Part shown: positions 1 through 8,782 of the stretch, one piece after another | Layout: the number at the start of each line of letters is the position of its first letter | How positions within the stretch are numbered: position 1 is the stretch's first letter | Origin: Oceanibacterium hippocampi | Lineage (GTDB): Bacteria; Pseudomonadota; Alphaproteobacteria; Sneathiellales; Sneathiellaceae | Length of the DNA: 64,000 bases | Assembly: GCF_900172325.1 (NCBI RefSeq) | Contig: NZ_FWFR01000002.1 | Coordinates: 806,001 to 870,000, forward strand | Reading direction: 5' to 3' | Made by a program: the position numbers and the translations under genes | Notes under the pieces: generated by a model | Told to the model about the DNA's origin: nothing | Databases searched by the model: none | The model's input: only the letters and a program-made list of their open reading frames with translations

Positions 1-2
1 GG

Positions 3-1592
3 GGCATGCCGATTTTCGTCGGCTGCATGCAGTTCTCGACCCAGGCGGCCCTGGCCTATATCCAGGAGCGCGGCATCGAGGTGCGCCCCGGCGACGTGTT
101 CATGTTCAACGATCCCTACATGGGCGGGACGCATGTCATGGACGTGAAGTTCCTGCGCCCGTTCTTCTACAAGGGGCAGATCTTCGCGTGGTTCAGCAAC
201 ACCGGGCATTGGCCCGACTGCGGCGGGATGGTGCCATCGGGGTTCTCCTCGACCGCCACCGAGATCGAGCAGGAAGGCCTTCGCCTGCCGCCCGTCAAGA
301 TCTTCAAGGAAGACGAGATCGACGAGGAGATACTGTCGATCGTCTTGTCGAACGTTCGCGTCTCCGAGGAGCGGATCGGTGACATCAAGGCACAGATCGG
401 CGCGCTCACGATCGGGGATCGGCGGCTGACCGAACTTCTCGACCGCTACGGCGCCGACACGGTCGATTCAGCGATGGCCGAGTTTCGCACCCGGGCAGCG
501 CAGCTGATGCGCGCGCGAATTGGCACCATTCCCGACGGGACCTACGAAGGGGAAGCGTTCGTCGATTCGGATGGAATCGACGACAGGCCCTTGCGCATCC
601 ACGTGACGATGCGCAAGACCGGGACCGAGCTCCACTTCGACCTGTCGCAGTCGAGCCCGCCCTGCGCCGGCCCCATGAACAGCGTGCTGGCGACGACGAA
701 ATCAGCGATCTACCTGGCCGTGAAGCACATCTTCCCCGACGTGCCGATCAACGCCGGCACGTTCGAACCGATTCACATTGCCGATCCGGACGGGACCTTC
801 CTCTACGCCGAGTATCCGCGACCGGTTTCCGGCTGTGCCGCCGAGGTCAGCCAGCGCGTGTGCGAGGCCGTCTTCGACGCCCTGGTCAAGGCGGTGCCGG
901 ATCTTTGCTGGGCCGCACCGGCCGGAACGGTGGGCAACCTTTCGCTCGGCGGCAGGGACCCGCGCCGGGACCGGCACTATGTCATGTACAACCTGAGCGG
1001 CGGCGGATACGGCGGCAGTCTCTACGGCGATGGCATGAGCAACGGCTGTTCGACGACCGGGAACGCGGCAACCGCACCGGTCGAGGTGCTGGAACAATAT
1101 TATCCAATCCTGTTCGAACATTATCGCCTGCACGAGCGATCCGGCGGACCGGGCAAGCGCCGCGGCGGCCTGGGCGTGAACTATCGTGTCAGGCTGCGCG
1201 GCGGGAATGCCAAGCTCTCGTTCATCATGGACCATGGGCGTAGCGGACCGCTTGGCGCGGCGGGCGGCGCCGATGGCGCGGTCAACCGTATCGTCCTGTC
1301 CTACAAGGACGGCCGCCAGTACATCCCCAGGCATCTCAGCAAGGATCAGGGCATCTCGATGACCGAGGGGGATTCCGTCGAGGTCTGGACGCCGGGAGGC
1401 GGCGGCTACGGGAATCCGCTGGAACGCGATCCCGCCTCCGTCACCAGGGACGTCTTTCTCGAGTATTACACGATCGAGGATGCGGCGAAGGATTACGGGG
1501 TCGTGATCGATCCGGAGAGCGGAACAGCCGACCTCGCCGGGACCGCGGCGCTCAGGGCGCAAATGATGAAAGAGCGGGCAGCCTCGGCCTGA
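3..1592 (+). CDS. Hydantoinase B/oxoprolinase family protein (HyuB-like), 5' end outside window
   Basis: This is the B subunit of the ATP-dependent N-methylhydantoinase/5-oxoprolinase family, which normally pairs with a HyuA subunit to open cyclic amides such as hydantoins or 5-oxoproline. About 530 residues are visible. Family hallmarks are DPYMGGTH near the start, PGKRRGGLG around residue 385 and a Gly-rich TPGGGGYGNP near the C-terminus. The frame is open to the window edge, and an ATG at base 6 falls in conserved sequence. Family members usually have a further N-terminal segment, so the true start is probably upstream, with hyuA likely before it. The exact substrate cannot be read from sequence. 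Confidence 0.9.
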   Translation, partial: GMPIFVGCMQFSTQAALAYIQERGIEVRPGDVFMFNDPYMGGTHVMDVKFLRPFFYKGQIFAWFSNTGHWPDCGGMVPSGFSSTATEIEQEGLRLPPVKIFKEDEIDEEILSIVLSNVRVSEERIGDIKAQIGALTIGDRRLTELLDRYGADTVDSAMAEFRTRAAQLMRARIGTIPDGTYEGEAFVDSDGIDDRPLRIHVTMRKTGTELHFDLSQSSPPCAGPMNSVLATTKSAIYLAVKHIFPDVPINAGTFEPIHIADPDGTFLYAEYPRPVSGCAAEVSQRVCEAVFDALVKAVPDLCWAAPAGTVGNLSLGGRDPRRDRHYVMYNLSGGGYGGSLYGDGMSNGCSTTGNAATAPVEVLEQYYPILFEHYRLHERSGGPGKRRGGLGVNYRVRLRGGNAKLSFIMDHGRSGPLGAAGGADGAVNRIVLSYKDGRQYIPRHLSKDQGISMTEGDSVEVWTPGGGGYGNPLERDPASVTRDVFLEYYTIEDAAKDYGVVIDPESGTADLAGTAALRAQMMKERAASA

Positions 1593-1656
1593 CGAAACCG
1601 ATCGCCGATCTGCCGGGCCATCGCCGACCCGGCAGATCCGGCCGTATCGTGTGCCC

Positions 1657-2769
1657 TCAGCTCGCCGGCTTGCCGATCAGTTCTCCACGGATGGCATCGA
1701 GTCGTGTGCAGGCGATTTCCAGGTCCTCGAGGCTCGCGACCGGATAGCCCTCCGCGAGATCGAATTTTCGCGACGCCATGGCTTCATGGGCATGGCCTGT
1801 CAACGTGACCCGGCGGGCCGCTTCGTCGAGGACGATGCCCTCCATCTGTTCGAACCCCTTGTTGAACGCGATCGCGTCTTCCCGCGAAATGCCGTCCGGG
1901 AGGTTCAGCGATACCTCGCCGTTGTCGATTCTGACGGGGTACCCGCCCGGCAGCCCGAACGGGCCCGCCGCGTGCCCCACGTAGGTCTGGCCGGTGAGAA
2001 ACGCGTGCGCCATCGGCACCACGGTGGTGCCGGTGATCTGGTTGAGTGAATCGTCCGATGCCGGCGGGAACTTCAGATCGCGGAACCGGGCCATGAAGTC
2101 CGCGACCTCCTCACCGTCGATCCACGCTTTCGGGTTGATGTTGCGGCGTTTCTCCGGCGGCTCCCTGAAGTCGGCGACATGCGGCTCCCACTGCGCCAGC
2201 ATGCGGACCTTTCCGGGTTCGCGCGACCCCAGCATGGCCGCGGCCGACGTGGCGACGATGTCGACATTGCCGAAACCGAGCGGCACCGTCAGCCCCATGG
2301 CCTTGATGATCGAATTGGCAAGGTCGGGATAGGCACCGTTGATGACGACCGATCCGGTGCCGGCGCGCTCGATCGCGCGAACCAGCCTCGCCGTCAGGAT
2401 CGTGTGAAAGGGCGTGGCAAGACCATAGCCACCGTCGCGGATCAGTTGCGACCACGCGCTGCTCTCGGCGAGCGCCCAGGGCGACTGCATCGATGCCGTC
2501 TGGACGACCACCTTCGGCTGCAATTGCCTCATCGCGCCCTCGAGCGCCTCCGGGCTGGACCAGTCGAGGATCGCCGGTTCAACGAAATTCGGGACCGAGA
2601 GCGCGGCCGCCCGGGCATTCGCGGCCAGCGCCAGCCACCGGCACCGCTCGGCATTGCGCCCGCCTATGGAGATCCTGAGCGGCCTCCCAACTCCGGTCGT
2701 GGCGAAGGAAAACAGCGCCGCCTCCGCAAGCGAGCCCGTCCCGGCCAGCAAAAGATCACAAGGATTCAT
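1657..2769 (-). CDS. Saccharopine dehydrogenase-like NAD(P)-binding protein
   Basis: This 370-residue protein opens with a Rossmann nucleotide-binding loop (LLLAGTGSLAEAALF). Its layout resembles saccharopine-dehydrogenase-type oxidoreductases: an N-terminal dinucleotide fold, then a substrate domain with an NGAYPDLAN stretch near the middle. The ATG at 2769 has a GGGAG ribosome site about 8 nt upstream. It is convergent with the hydantoinase B gene and divergent from the SDR gene at 2970, with about 200 bp between the two starts. Function is not established. Its place beside hydantoinase and SDR genes suggests a role in the same catabolic region, which is inference. Confidence 0.7.
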   Translation of the reverse strand: MNPCDLLLAGTGSLAEAALFSFATTGVGRPLRISIGGRNAERCRWLALAANARAAALSVPNFVEPAILDWSSPEALEGAMRQLQPKVVVQTASMQSPWALAESSAWSQLIRDGGYGLATPFHTILTARLVRAIERAGTGSVVINGAYPDLANSIIKAMGLTVPLGFGNVDIVATSAAAMLGSREPGKVRMLAQWEPHVADFREPPEKRRNINPKAWIDGEEVADFMARFRDLKFPPASDDSLNQITGTTVVPMAHAFLTGQTYVGHAAGPFGLPGGYPVRIDNGEVSLNLPDGISREDAIAFNKGFEQMEGIVLDEAARRVTLTGHAHEAMASRKFDLAEGYPVASLEDLEIACTRLDAIRGELIGKPAS

Positions 2770-2859
2770 CCACTATCTCCCAACCTCGATAGAATCGGCG
2801 TGCATTGCCGTATAGTCAGCCATCTTCCGGATCTGACACAGAGCATTTCAAGAGAATTC

Positions 2860-2874
2860 GTGACCGGTGGTCAC
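2860..2874. promoter_or_regulatory. Candidate operator: perfect inverted repeat GTGACC-N3-GGTCAC
   Basis: A perfect 6-bp inverted repeat with a 3-nt centre lies in the 200-bp gap between the divergent genes starting at 2769 (minus) and 2970 (plus). The position and symmetry suit a dimeric repressor or activator site. No adjacent regulator gene is an obvious reader. Confidence 0.35.
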
Positions 2875-2969
2875 TTGATTTACCCGCAGTGAACAGATGG
2901 CCATTTCGATTGTTCGAATGAATACTTAACGGGCGATTCCCGCGCGCTAAGGTGTGACAGGAGGAACTC

Positions 2970-3752
2970 ATGAAACTTCGAGACCAGGTTGCCATCGTGA
3001 CCGGTGGCGCAAAGGGTATGGGCCGGGAGATCACCCTGGCGCTGGCATCCGAAGGCGCGCATGTCCTGCTGGCGGCACGGGACGCGACGGCAATCGAGGC
3101 GGTCGCAGACAAAGTGCGCGCGATGGGCAGACACGCCGCGTCCGCCGTCGTCGACGTGACGAACCCGGAACAGGTGCGCGCCATGGCGGACGAGGCGCTC
3201 GGGCTTCCGGGCGGCCGCATCGACATCCTCGTCAATGTCGCGGGCATTCCGGGCCCCATCGAGACACCGGTTCAGGATGTCGATCCGGCGGCGTTCGACG
3301 AGGTCATGCAGGTCAACGTGACCGGCACCTTCCTTCCCATCAAGTATGTCGTCCCGACGATGATCGCGCAGCGCTACGGGAAGATCGTGAACATCGGCAG
3401 CAATTCCGGGACCGCGGGTTACCCGAACCGGGTCGGCTACGCCGCAAGCAAATGGGCGGTGCGAGGCATCACGCGGACGATTGCGATCGAACTCGGGCCG
3501 CACAACGTCAATGTCAACTGCATCAACCCCGGCATCGTCGACGGCCCGCGGATGCAGCGGCTGTGTCACGACCGGGCGGCGGCGCGCGGCGTCAGCGAGG
3601 AGCAGATCCGAGAAGAATACGCGGCAGCCCAGGCCATTCGGCGGATCACGACCGCCCGGGACGTGGCGAATGCCGTCCTGTTCCTGGTCGGCAAGGAAGG
3701 GCAGAACATCACCGGGCAGGATATCGACATCGACGGAGGCTGGGGGATCTGA
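2970..3752 (+). CDS. Short-chain dehydrogenase/reductase (SDR)
   Basis: A classical SDR of 260 residues. It carries the cofactor loop TGGAKGMG (11-18), NVAG (89-92), Asn116, Ser144 and the catalytic YAASK (Tyr157, Lys161), so the full Asn-Ser-Tyr-Lys set is present. The C-terminus DIDIDGGWGI is typical of the 3-oxoacyl-ACP-reductase-like SDR group. The start has a strong site, GGAGG 5 nt before the ATG. The likely reaction is NAD(P)-dependent alcohol/ketone interconversion on an unknown substrate. It stands alone on the plus strand, facing the convergent response-regulator gene 27 bp downstream. Confidence 0.9.
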   Translation: MKLRDQVAIVTGGAKGMGREITLALASEGAHVLLAARDATAIEAVADKVRAMGRHAASAVVDVTNPEQVRAMADEALGLPGGRIDILVNVAGIPGPIETPVQDVDPAAFDEVMQVNVTGTFLPIKYVVPTMIAQRYGKIVNIGSNSGTAGYPNRVGYAASKWAVRGITRTIAIELGPHNVNVNCINPGIVDGPRMQRLCHDRAAARGVSEEQIREEYAAAQAIRRITTARDVANAVLFLVGKEGQNITGQDIDIDGGWGI

Positions 3753-3779
3753 AACCCGGTCGAACGACCTGAACCTGCT

Positions 3780-4418
3780 TCAGGGAAGGCCGCGCTCGCT
3801 CGCGATCATCACGGCCTGCGTCCGGTTCTTGGCCCCGAGTTTCCGGAACAGTCCCCGCATGTGATACTTGACCGTGTACTCCTCGGTATCAAGAGATCGC
3901 GCGATCTCCTTGTTCGAATTGCCTTTCTTCAGGAGGCCGAGAATGGTCGCTTCGTCTGAATTCAGGGGCTCTTCGAGTTTCCTGGCGGCCACCTCGGCCG
4001 CCGCCGCCAGCTGCTCTTCGATCTGATCGACCAGCTTCGACGGCACATAGCGATCGCCGGCCAGGATGAGCTGGATCGCGCCGACCATCGCGCGGGCCCC
4101 CATGGACTTTGGGATGAAGCCCGACGCGCCCGTTTTCAAGGCCTTGACGATATTGTCGGGGGTGCTGAGTCCGGACAGGATCGCGACCGGCACGTCGGGC
4201 ACTTTCTGCCGCATCACATCGAGGCCCTCGAGCCCGTTCATGCCCGGCATATCGATATCTAGCAGGATCAGGTCGAGCGACTCCGCCGCTTCCGCCGACG
4301 CGAGCGCCTCCTGAAAGGTCCGGACCGAAATGACCGACAGGTTCAGATCGAGGCCTTCGAGGTAGGACGTCACGGTGTCCCGTACCAGGTCGTGATCGTC
4401 GGCGAACAGTATTCTCAT
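3780..4418 (-). CDS. LuxR/NarL-type response regulator
   Basis: 212 residues. The N-terminal receiver domain (about 1-120) has acidic residues at the start (FADDHD) and a phospho-acceptor Asp54 in LLDIDMPGMNG. The C-terminal LuxR helix-turn-helix (about 150-210) contains SNKEIARSLDTEEYTVKYHM and ends with the usual KLGAKNRTQAV segment. It would be a phosphorylation-controlled DNA-binding protein. No sensor kinase is encoded next to it, so its partner must lie elsewhere. Targets are unknown. The inverted repeats at 4561-4580 and 4619-4634 lie upstream of its start. Confidence 0.88.
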   Translation of the reverse strand: MRILFADDHDLVRDTVTSYLEGLDLNLSVISVRTFQEALASAEAAESLDLILLDIDMPGMNGLEGLDVMRQKVPDVPVAILSGLSTPDNIVKALKTGASGFIPKSMGARAMVGAIQLILAGDRYVPSKLVDQIEEQLAAAAEVAARKLEEPLNSDEATILGLLKKGNSNKEIARSLDTEEYTVKYHMRGLFRKLGAKNRTQAVMIASERGLP

Positions 4419-4560
4419 CTGGAGCGCCTGTCGCCAGAGCGCCGCGCAGGATCGTGCCCCGCGCGGGCGTGCCCCATGGATACAGGGCCATGCGGCGGCC
4501 TGTTGCTGCCCTGACGCGTGAGAAAAGCTGTTCCCATGGGATATCCGGCCGCTCCAGATG

Positions 4561-4580
4561 GCGCTCAGTATGCTCAGCGC
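4561..4580. promoter_or_regulatory. Imperfect 20-bp palindrome upstream of the response-regulator gene
   Basis: GCGCTCAG-TATG-CTCAGCGC reads as an inverted repeat with one mismatch (C opposite C) in each arm. It lies about 145 bp upstream of the response-regulator start at 4418. It could be a LuxR-type binding site or part of a transcript end for the gene at 4663. Function is inferred only from symmetry and position. Confidence 0.25.
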
Positions 4581-4618
4581 AGTTTCCCGAAAGTCTATCT
4601 CCCGGGAGGATTATGTCA

Positions 4619-4634
4619 AAGGTATCATTACCTT
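4619..4634. promoter_or_regulatory. Inverted repeat AAGGTA-N4-TACCTT
   Basis: A perfect 6-bp inverted repeat with a 4-nt loop, about 30 bp beyond the stop of the minus-strand Crp/Fnr gene and upstream of the response-regulator gene. There is no T-tract on the expected side, so an operator is as likely as a weak terminator. Confidence 0.25.
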
Positions 4635-4662
4635 AACGCGGTCGAAGCCGGATGGTCGGGCG

Positions 4663-5385
4663 TTACAGCAAATCAGGGCGACGGATCAGCAGCGACCTGT
4701 TGCCGACCTTGACGATCCCCTTCGTCTGCAACCGGTCCAGCGAGATCGTGACCCACTGGCGGGAGCAACCGAGCATTTGCGCAAGAGCCTCGTGCGTGAA
4801 GGGGGCGCCCAGAACGATACCGTTCTTCTGCTCCACCCCGTGGATCGCCACCAGATTCCGCAGCAGGAGGCAGAGCCTCTCGGGCACCGAATTGGTACCG
4901 AGCATGTGGATCAGCGTGGAGAAGCACTTACCCTTGAATTCAAGCGCCTCGATCATGGCGACGGCGAAACGCGGAATCTCGCTGATCAGCTGCCGCATGT
5001 TCTCGCCGGAAAAGAAGTACACCTCGGTGGGACCGACCGCCGTCCCCGACCAGACATGCACGCTCTTGCTGAGCACTTCCGGCGTTCCGACGAGATTGCC
5101 GGGCCCCCAGTAGGCGAGCGTGATTTCCCGACCGCTCGGCCCGGAATAGTACGTCCGGATCATCCCGGACTTGATCGCAAAGACCCCTTCATGGGTCGCT
5201 CCCTGGAGAAACAGCGTCTCGTCCGACGTCAGCTTTCTGAGGCGGGCCCGCGCGAGCACGGTGTCGAGTTCGATTTCCGTCAGTGACTTGAAGAGATCGG
5301 GTTGCCGAACATCGGCGGCCACGTCATCGTCGGTCACGACGGCATTTACCCAGGCATTCCGGTTACTTCGATCGATAACAGTCAC
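4663..5385 (-). CDS. Crp/Fnr-family transcriptional regulator
   Basis: 240 residues with the Crp/Fnr architecture: an N-terminal cyclic-nucleotide-binding-like beta-barrel (about 30-135), a long dimerisation helix (about 135-160) and a C-terminal winged helix-turn-helix (about 165-240). The recognition helix reads GCSRQWVTISLDRL, with Arg209, Gln210 and Thr213. CRP has Arg-Glu at the first two positions, while CooA, as I recall, has Arg-Gln. There is no Fnr-type N-terminal cysteine cluster, and the ligand is unknown. The gene is divergent from the operon beginning at 5813. It is the natural candidate to bind the repeats at 5710 and 9575. Confidence 0.88.
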   Translation of the reverse strand: MTVIDRSNRNAWVNAVVTDDDVAADVRQPDLFKSLTEIELDTVLARARLRKLTSDETLFLQGATHEGVFAIKSGMIRTYYSGPSGREITLAYWGPGNLVGTPEVLSKSVHVWSGTAVGPTEVYFFSGENMRQLISEIPRFAVAMIEALEFKGKCFSTLIHMLGTNSVPERLCLLLRNLVAIHGVEQKNGIVLGAPFTHEALAQMLGCSRQWVTISLDRLQTKGIVKVGNRSLLIRRPDLL

Positions 5386-5812
5386 AGCACAACTCCCCCC
5401 GTTGCGGCCGCAGACAATGATCGAAAATCTCGTTAAAATTGAAGATCACTGCTGCAATTATTCTTTTGTTTGTACTTTCGATTATTTTTCGTTTTCTCTT
5501 CTCGCGCCATTTGGGTAACGCGAACGACTCCTTTCACCATGTTTTTCTAAAGTGTGTCGGCAAACGGCGGGAATGACAATATCCGGATTTGATCCGCAGG
5601 CCGGCCGGTAGCAACCGGACAGCGACTTGAAACGATTTCGGCCACTTGCCGGGACGAACACCGGCTATCGCGCCTGATCAAAGATTATGCACATCCCCGC
5701 CGGGACGTTTGTCAATTGCTTGACAGACAGGCGCGCCGCCCTGGCCAAGAGTGCCGGTCAGATACGAACCGCATCCATCCGAGCCGATACCCGTACGAAA
5801 GGCGACGACACC
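5386..5812. other. 427-bp divergent regulatory region
   Basis: No convincing gene lies between the Crp/Fnr start (5385, minus) and the chosen GTG start of the acyl-CoA synthetase (5813, plus). The part around 5420-5520 is visibly AT-rich (runs such as TTCGATTATTTTTCG) and is the likely promoter zone for the regulator. The operator-like inverted repeat at 5710-5725 lies in the right-hand part. An ATG at 5687 opens the synthetase frame early. That would put the operator inside the coding region and add about 42 unconserved residues. Confidence 0.6.
5710..5729. promoter_or_regulatory. Candidate operator 1: TGTCA-N6-TGACA, shared with 9575
   Basis: Perfect inverted repeat with 6-bp arms TGTCAA and TTGACA around a 4-nt centre (5710-5725), followed by GACA. 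The 19-nt string starting at 5711 recurs at 9576 with a single mismatch. Half-sites of 5 bp separated by 6 bp are the geometry used by Crp/Fnr-family dimers. It lies about 90 bp before the synthetase start and next to a divergent Crp/Fnr gene. Function is inferred; the repeat and its recurrence are seen directly. Confidence 0.6.
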
Positions 5813-7945
5813 GTGTCCCTGTCCAACTCAGCCGACATAGAGTTGCGCGCGCTTCTGGAGCCGCGCTCGATCGCCATCATTGGCGCCTCCGCCGACCGAG
5901 GGAAAAACTCGGGCCGACCGGTGCATTTCCTGCACGAGCACGGTTACGAGGGTGAGGTCTTTCCGGTCAATCCGAAGTACGACGAGATCCTCGGCTGGAC
6001 CTGCTATCCCGATATCCAGGCGGTCCCGAAACCCGTTGATCTGGCGGTCGTCGTCGTGCCGGCCGTTGCCGTTCCCGAAGTGGTCAGCGCGGCGGCGCGC
6101 TGCGGGGCGCGGAGCGCGCTGATCATTTCATCCGGTTTTGGCGAAATCGGTGGAGACGCGGCGGCAGCGGAGCGGGAGATGATCGCCATCGCCCGGCGCC
6201 ACGGCATGCGCGTATGCGGTCCGAACTCGACCGGCCTGATCAATACCGAGAACCATCTCGTCACCACCATCAGCCAGGCGGCGGACGGCATGGCGGCGAC
6301 CCCCGGCGGACTCGCGCTGGTCAGCCAGAGCGGCAATTTCGGAACCTTCATGATCGACCTCGCGATCGCCCGGCAGATCGGCGTCTCGCATTTCGTTTCC
6401 TCGGGCAACGAGGCCGATCTGGGCTTCCCGGACTATGCCGCGTTCCTGCTCAACAACCCGAAAGTCGATGTGATCGCCGGCTACATCGAATCGATCCGCG
6501 ATCCGTTCCGCCTGCGCGAAGTCGGACAGATGGGCCTGAATGCAGGCAAACCGATCGTCATCGTGAAAGTCGGTCGCACGGCCTCCGGCGCGCGCGCCGC
6601 TCTGTCCCACACCGGCGCGATCGTCGGCGACGACGCACTCTGCTCGGCAATGCTCGAACAGAGCCGGATCCTCCGCGTCGAGACCGAGGAAGAGCTGCTC
6701 GACGTTCTCCCGATGCTGTTGAACAAGCGATTGCCGTCGGGTCGACGGGTTGCCGTGCTGTCGGTTTCCGGTGGTGGCGCGACCATGGTCGCCGACGCCT
6801 GCGAGGCGATGGGCCTCGACGTGCCACCGCTGGGTGAGACGACAATGGCCCGGCTGCGTGAGGCTGTTCCCTATTACGGTGCCGTGACCAACCCGGTCGA
6901 TCTGACCGGACAGGTGATGACGACGCGCGGCAGCGTCGGCCATTGCCTGGACGCGGTCGCGAACGACGACGACATCGACGCGACCATCCTCTTCCTCGGC
7001 ATGATGCAGAAGAACGGCGAGCAGATCGCCGATGAAGTCATCGCCTGCGCGGAGCGCAATTCGAAAGCGTTGATCGTTTCCTGGGTCGATGGCCCGGCCG
7101 GGCCGATTGCCCGACTGCGCGAGGCCGGCATCTGCGTGACCACGGCGCCGGCGCGCGCCGGCGCGATCGCCCTGAGTCATGCTGTACGTTACGCGGAATG
7201 GGCCGGCCTGGCGGAGCCTCGCGCACGCCTGAAGACCGTGGTGCCAACCGAGACCGTACATCCCGGAACCGGGTCGACGGATCCGGCAAGGGGCCGTGAA
7301 CTCGTTGCCGCTCTCGGCATCCCCCAGCCGCGCAGCAGGACCGTCTCGACGGCGGAGGACGCCGTGCAAGCCGCGGAGGAAACCGGTTACCCCGTGGTCG
7401 CGAAGCTCGCCCATCCCGTTGTCGCGCACAAGACCGAGGCCGGCGCGGTCCGGATCGGCCTCCGAACCGCCGGAGCCGTCCGCGAGGCTTTCGAGCATAT
7501 GGCCGATGTCGGCCGCGGGCTCGGGGCCGAGAAAGTAGTCGTCACGGTGGAGCAGCAGATCGCCGCCGGCACCGAAGTGATCGTCAGCGTGCGGCGGGAT
7601 CCGCAATTCGGGCCGGTCCTCAGCGTCGGCCTCGGCGGCATCTGGACCGAACTGCTCCGGGACGTCGCCGTCGGCGTGCTCCCGATGACGACGGCCGATA
7701 TCGAGGCGATGTGCCGGCGCATACAGGGCGCCGCCATTTTCGACGGCTATCGGAGCCAGCCGGCGGTCGACCTGCCCTTCGTGGTCGATGTCCTGCAGCG
7801 GCTCGGCGACGCGGCCCTGGCCGAGCCGTCGCTGTCGCTTCTCGAGATCAATCCGTTGATCGTGCACGAAGCCGGGAACGGTGGCGTCGCCGTCGACGTG
7901 CTGATGGCGTCGGACGGGACCGCACCCGATGGAAGCGGCTCGTGA
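5813..7945 (+). CDS. NDP-forming acyl-CoA synthetase (acetate--CoA ligase family), fused alpha-beta type
   Basis: From the GTG at 5813 the protein has 710 residues. Order of domains: CoA-binding Rossmann domain (IAIIGAS near residue 20), succinyl-CoA-ligase-like domains, then a C-terminal ATP-grasp domain. ALSHTGAIVGDD carries the conserved phospho-histidine position of ADP-forming acetyl-CoA synthetases, and VVAHKTEAGAV carries the second conserved His of the ATP-grasp part. It would convert an organic acid to its CoA thioester with ATP or GTP. The GTG has AAAGG upstream. An ATG at 5687 gives a longer frame but overlaps the operator. It is the first gene of an operon with two MaoC-like proteins and overlaps the next gene by GTGA. 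Confidence 0.85.
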   Translation: MSLSNSADIELRALLEPRSIAIIGASADRGKNSGRPVHFLHEHGYEGEVFPVNPKYDEILGWTCYPDIQAVPKPVDLAVVVVPAVAVPEVVSAAARCGARSALIISSGFGEIGGDAAAAEREMIAIARRHGMRVCGPNSTGLINTENHLVTTISQAADGMAATPGGLALVSQSGNFGTFMIDLAIARQIGVSHFVSSGNEADLGFPDYAAFLLNNPKVDVIAGYIESIRDPFRLREVGQMGLNAGKPIVIVKVGRTASGARAALSHTGAIVGDDALCSAMLEQSRILRVETEEELLDVLPMLLNKRLPSGRRVAVLSVSGGGATMVADACEAMGLDVPPLGETTMARLREAVPYYGAVTNPVDLTGQVMTTRGSVGHCLDAVANDDDIDATILFLGMMQKNGEQIADEVIACAERNSKALIVSWVDGPAGPIARLREAGICVTTAPARAGAIALSHAVRYAEWAGLAEPRARLKTVVPTETVHPGTGSTDPARGRELVAALGIPQPRSRTVSTAEDAVQAAEETGYPVVAKLAHPVVAHKTEAGAVRIGLRTAGAVREAFEHMADVGRGLGAEKVVVTVEQQIAAGTEVIVSVRRDPQFGPVLSVGLGGIWTELLRDVAVGVLPMTTADIEAMCRRIQGAAIFDGYRSQPAVDLPFVVDVLQRLGDAALAEPSLSLLEINPLIVHEAGNGGVAVDVLMASDGTAPDGSGS

Positions 7946-8352
7946 CCGTCCCCCTGCTCGACTACGGGCGGATCGCGATCGGAGAAATCTACGCCGATCG
8001 GGAGATCGTCGCGACCGCCGAACAGGTTGCCGGATATGGCCACGCCGTGCGCGCGGCCGCCGGGTTGCCGGAACGGGACGACGACGGCATGTCATTTCTT
8101 CTCCCGGCGAGCTGGGCGATCCCGCGTGTCTCGTTCACCGACTGGCGCGTCCCCGGTGGCGGGATCCACGCCCGGCAGTCGTGGAGGAACAGGCTTCCGG
8201 TCCGGATCGGCGACCGCCTCCGGTTGCGCACGACCGCAATCGGCAAGTACGAACGGAACGGTCGCCGCTATGTCGAGTTCGCCGCCGATCTCCGGCGCGC
8301 AGACGGCCAGTCGGTCGGCGACGGCGTCCTGACCATCGCGTGGCCGGCATGA
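7942..8352 (+). CDS. MaoC/hotdog-fold protein
   Basis: 136 residues starting at a GTG that overlaps the synthetase stop (GTGA). The frame extends upstream, but that part is antisense-like shadow of the synthetase. Length and the pattern of a central helix (residues about 20-35) with beta-rich flanks (IPRVSFTDWRV, VRIGDRLRLRTTAIGKYERNGRRYVEF) fit a MaoC-like hotdog subunit. It lacks a clear hydratase Asp...His motif. It may therefore pair with the next protein as the non-catalytic half of a two-subunit enoyl-CoA hydratase, as in other paired small MaoC proteins. That pairing is inference. Confidence 0.6.
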   Translation: MTVPLLDYGRIAIGEIYADREIVATAEQVAGYGHAVRAAAGLPERDDDGMSFLLPASWAIPRVSFTDWRVPGGGIHARQSWRNRLPVRIGDRLRLRTTAIGKYERNGRRYVEFAADLRRADGQSVGDGVLTIAWPA

Positions 8353-8777
8353 CCTCGGCCCCGTCCCTCCCTCCCGCGCGGCTTGACCCGCATGCCTGGA
8401 TCATCACCCAAGCGCAGATCGAACTTTACGGCAAGGCGGCGGGCGCGGACGACCCGATCCACATGGACCCGGTTGCCGCGAAGGAGACGCCGCTTGGCGG
8501 GACCATTGCCCAGGGCATGCTGGTGCTGGCCGTCATGGGAGAATACGTGGCGGCCCGGATCGCAAGCCCCGCTGTCTGGATTGCCGGAGGTGAACTCGAT
8601 GTACGCTTTCGACGCCCCGTCCGTCCCGGAGATCGGCTGACCATTCACGCCACGAAGGCGGATCAGGCGTCGAACGGCGCCGCCGGTGCGGCGACATACG
8701 AGATCTGGTGCGAGAACCAGCATGGAGACCATGTCGTCGCGGGCCAGGCGCATATCCCGCTCGACGGATTCCGGTAG
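8349..8777 (+). CDS. MaoC-family (R)-specific enoyl-CoA hydratase-like protein
   Basis: 142 residues, ATG overlapping the previous stop (ATGA). It carries the hydratase-2 signature: YGKAAGADDPIHMDPVAA, with the catalytic Asp and His of the DxxxxH pair in place. The following segment reads IAQGM instead of the usual IAHGM. This is the catalytic partner expected beside the preceding small hotdog protein. It probably adds water to an enoyl-CoA made from the acid activated by the upstream synthetase. The overlaps across three genes indicate translational coupling. Confidence 0.82.
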   Translation: MTSAPSLPPARLDPHAWIITQAQIELYGKAAGADDPIHMDPVAAKETPLGGTIAQGMLVLAVMGEYVAARIASPAVWIAGGELDVRFRRPVRPGDRLTIHATKADQASNGAAGAATYEIWCENQHGDHVVAGQAHIPLDGFR

Positions 8778-8782
8778 TCCAG

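Noticed and set aside
702-1562. Long minus-strand frame opposite the hydantoinase B gene
   Set aside because: It mirrors a strongly conserved plus-strand gene in GC-rich DNA and its translation has no family features.
5687-5812. ATG at 5687 as start of the acyl-CoA synthetase
   Set aside because: The extra residues look unconserved and the operator at 5710-5725 would fall inside the gene; the GTG at 5813 has an upstream AAAGG.
6128-8095. 655-codon minus-strand frame opposite the acyl-CoA synthetase
   Set aside because: Very Arg/Asp/Gly/His-rich translation typical of antisense frames in GC-rich DNA; the plus strand encodes a recognisable enzyme.
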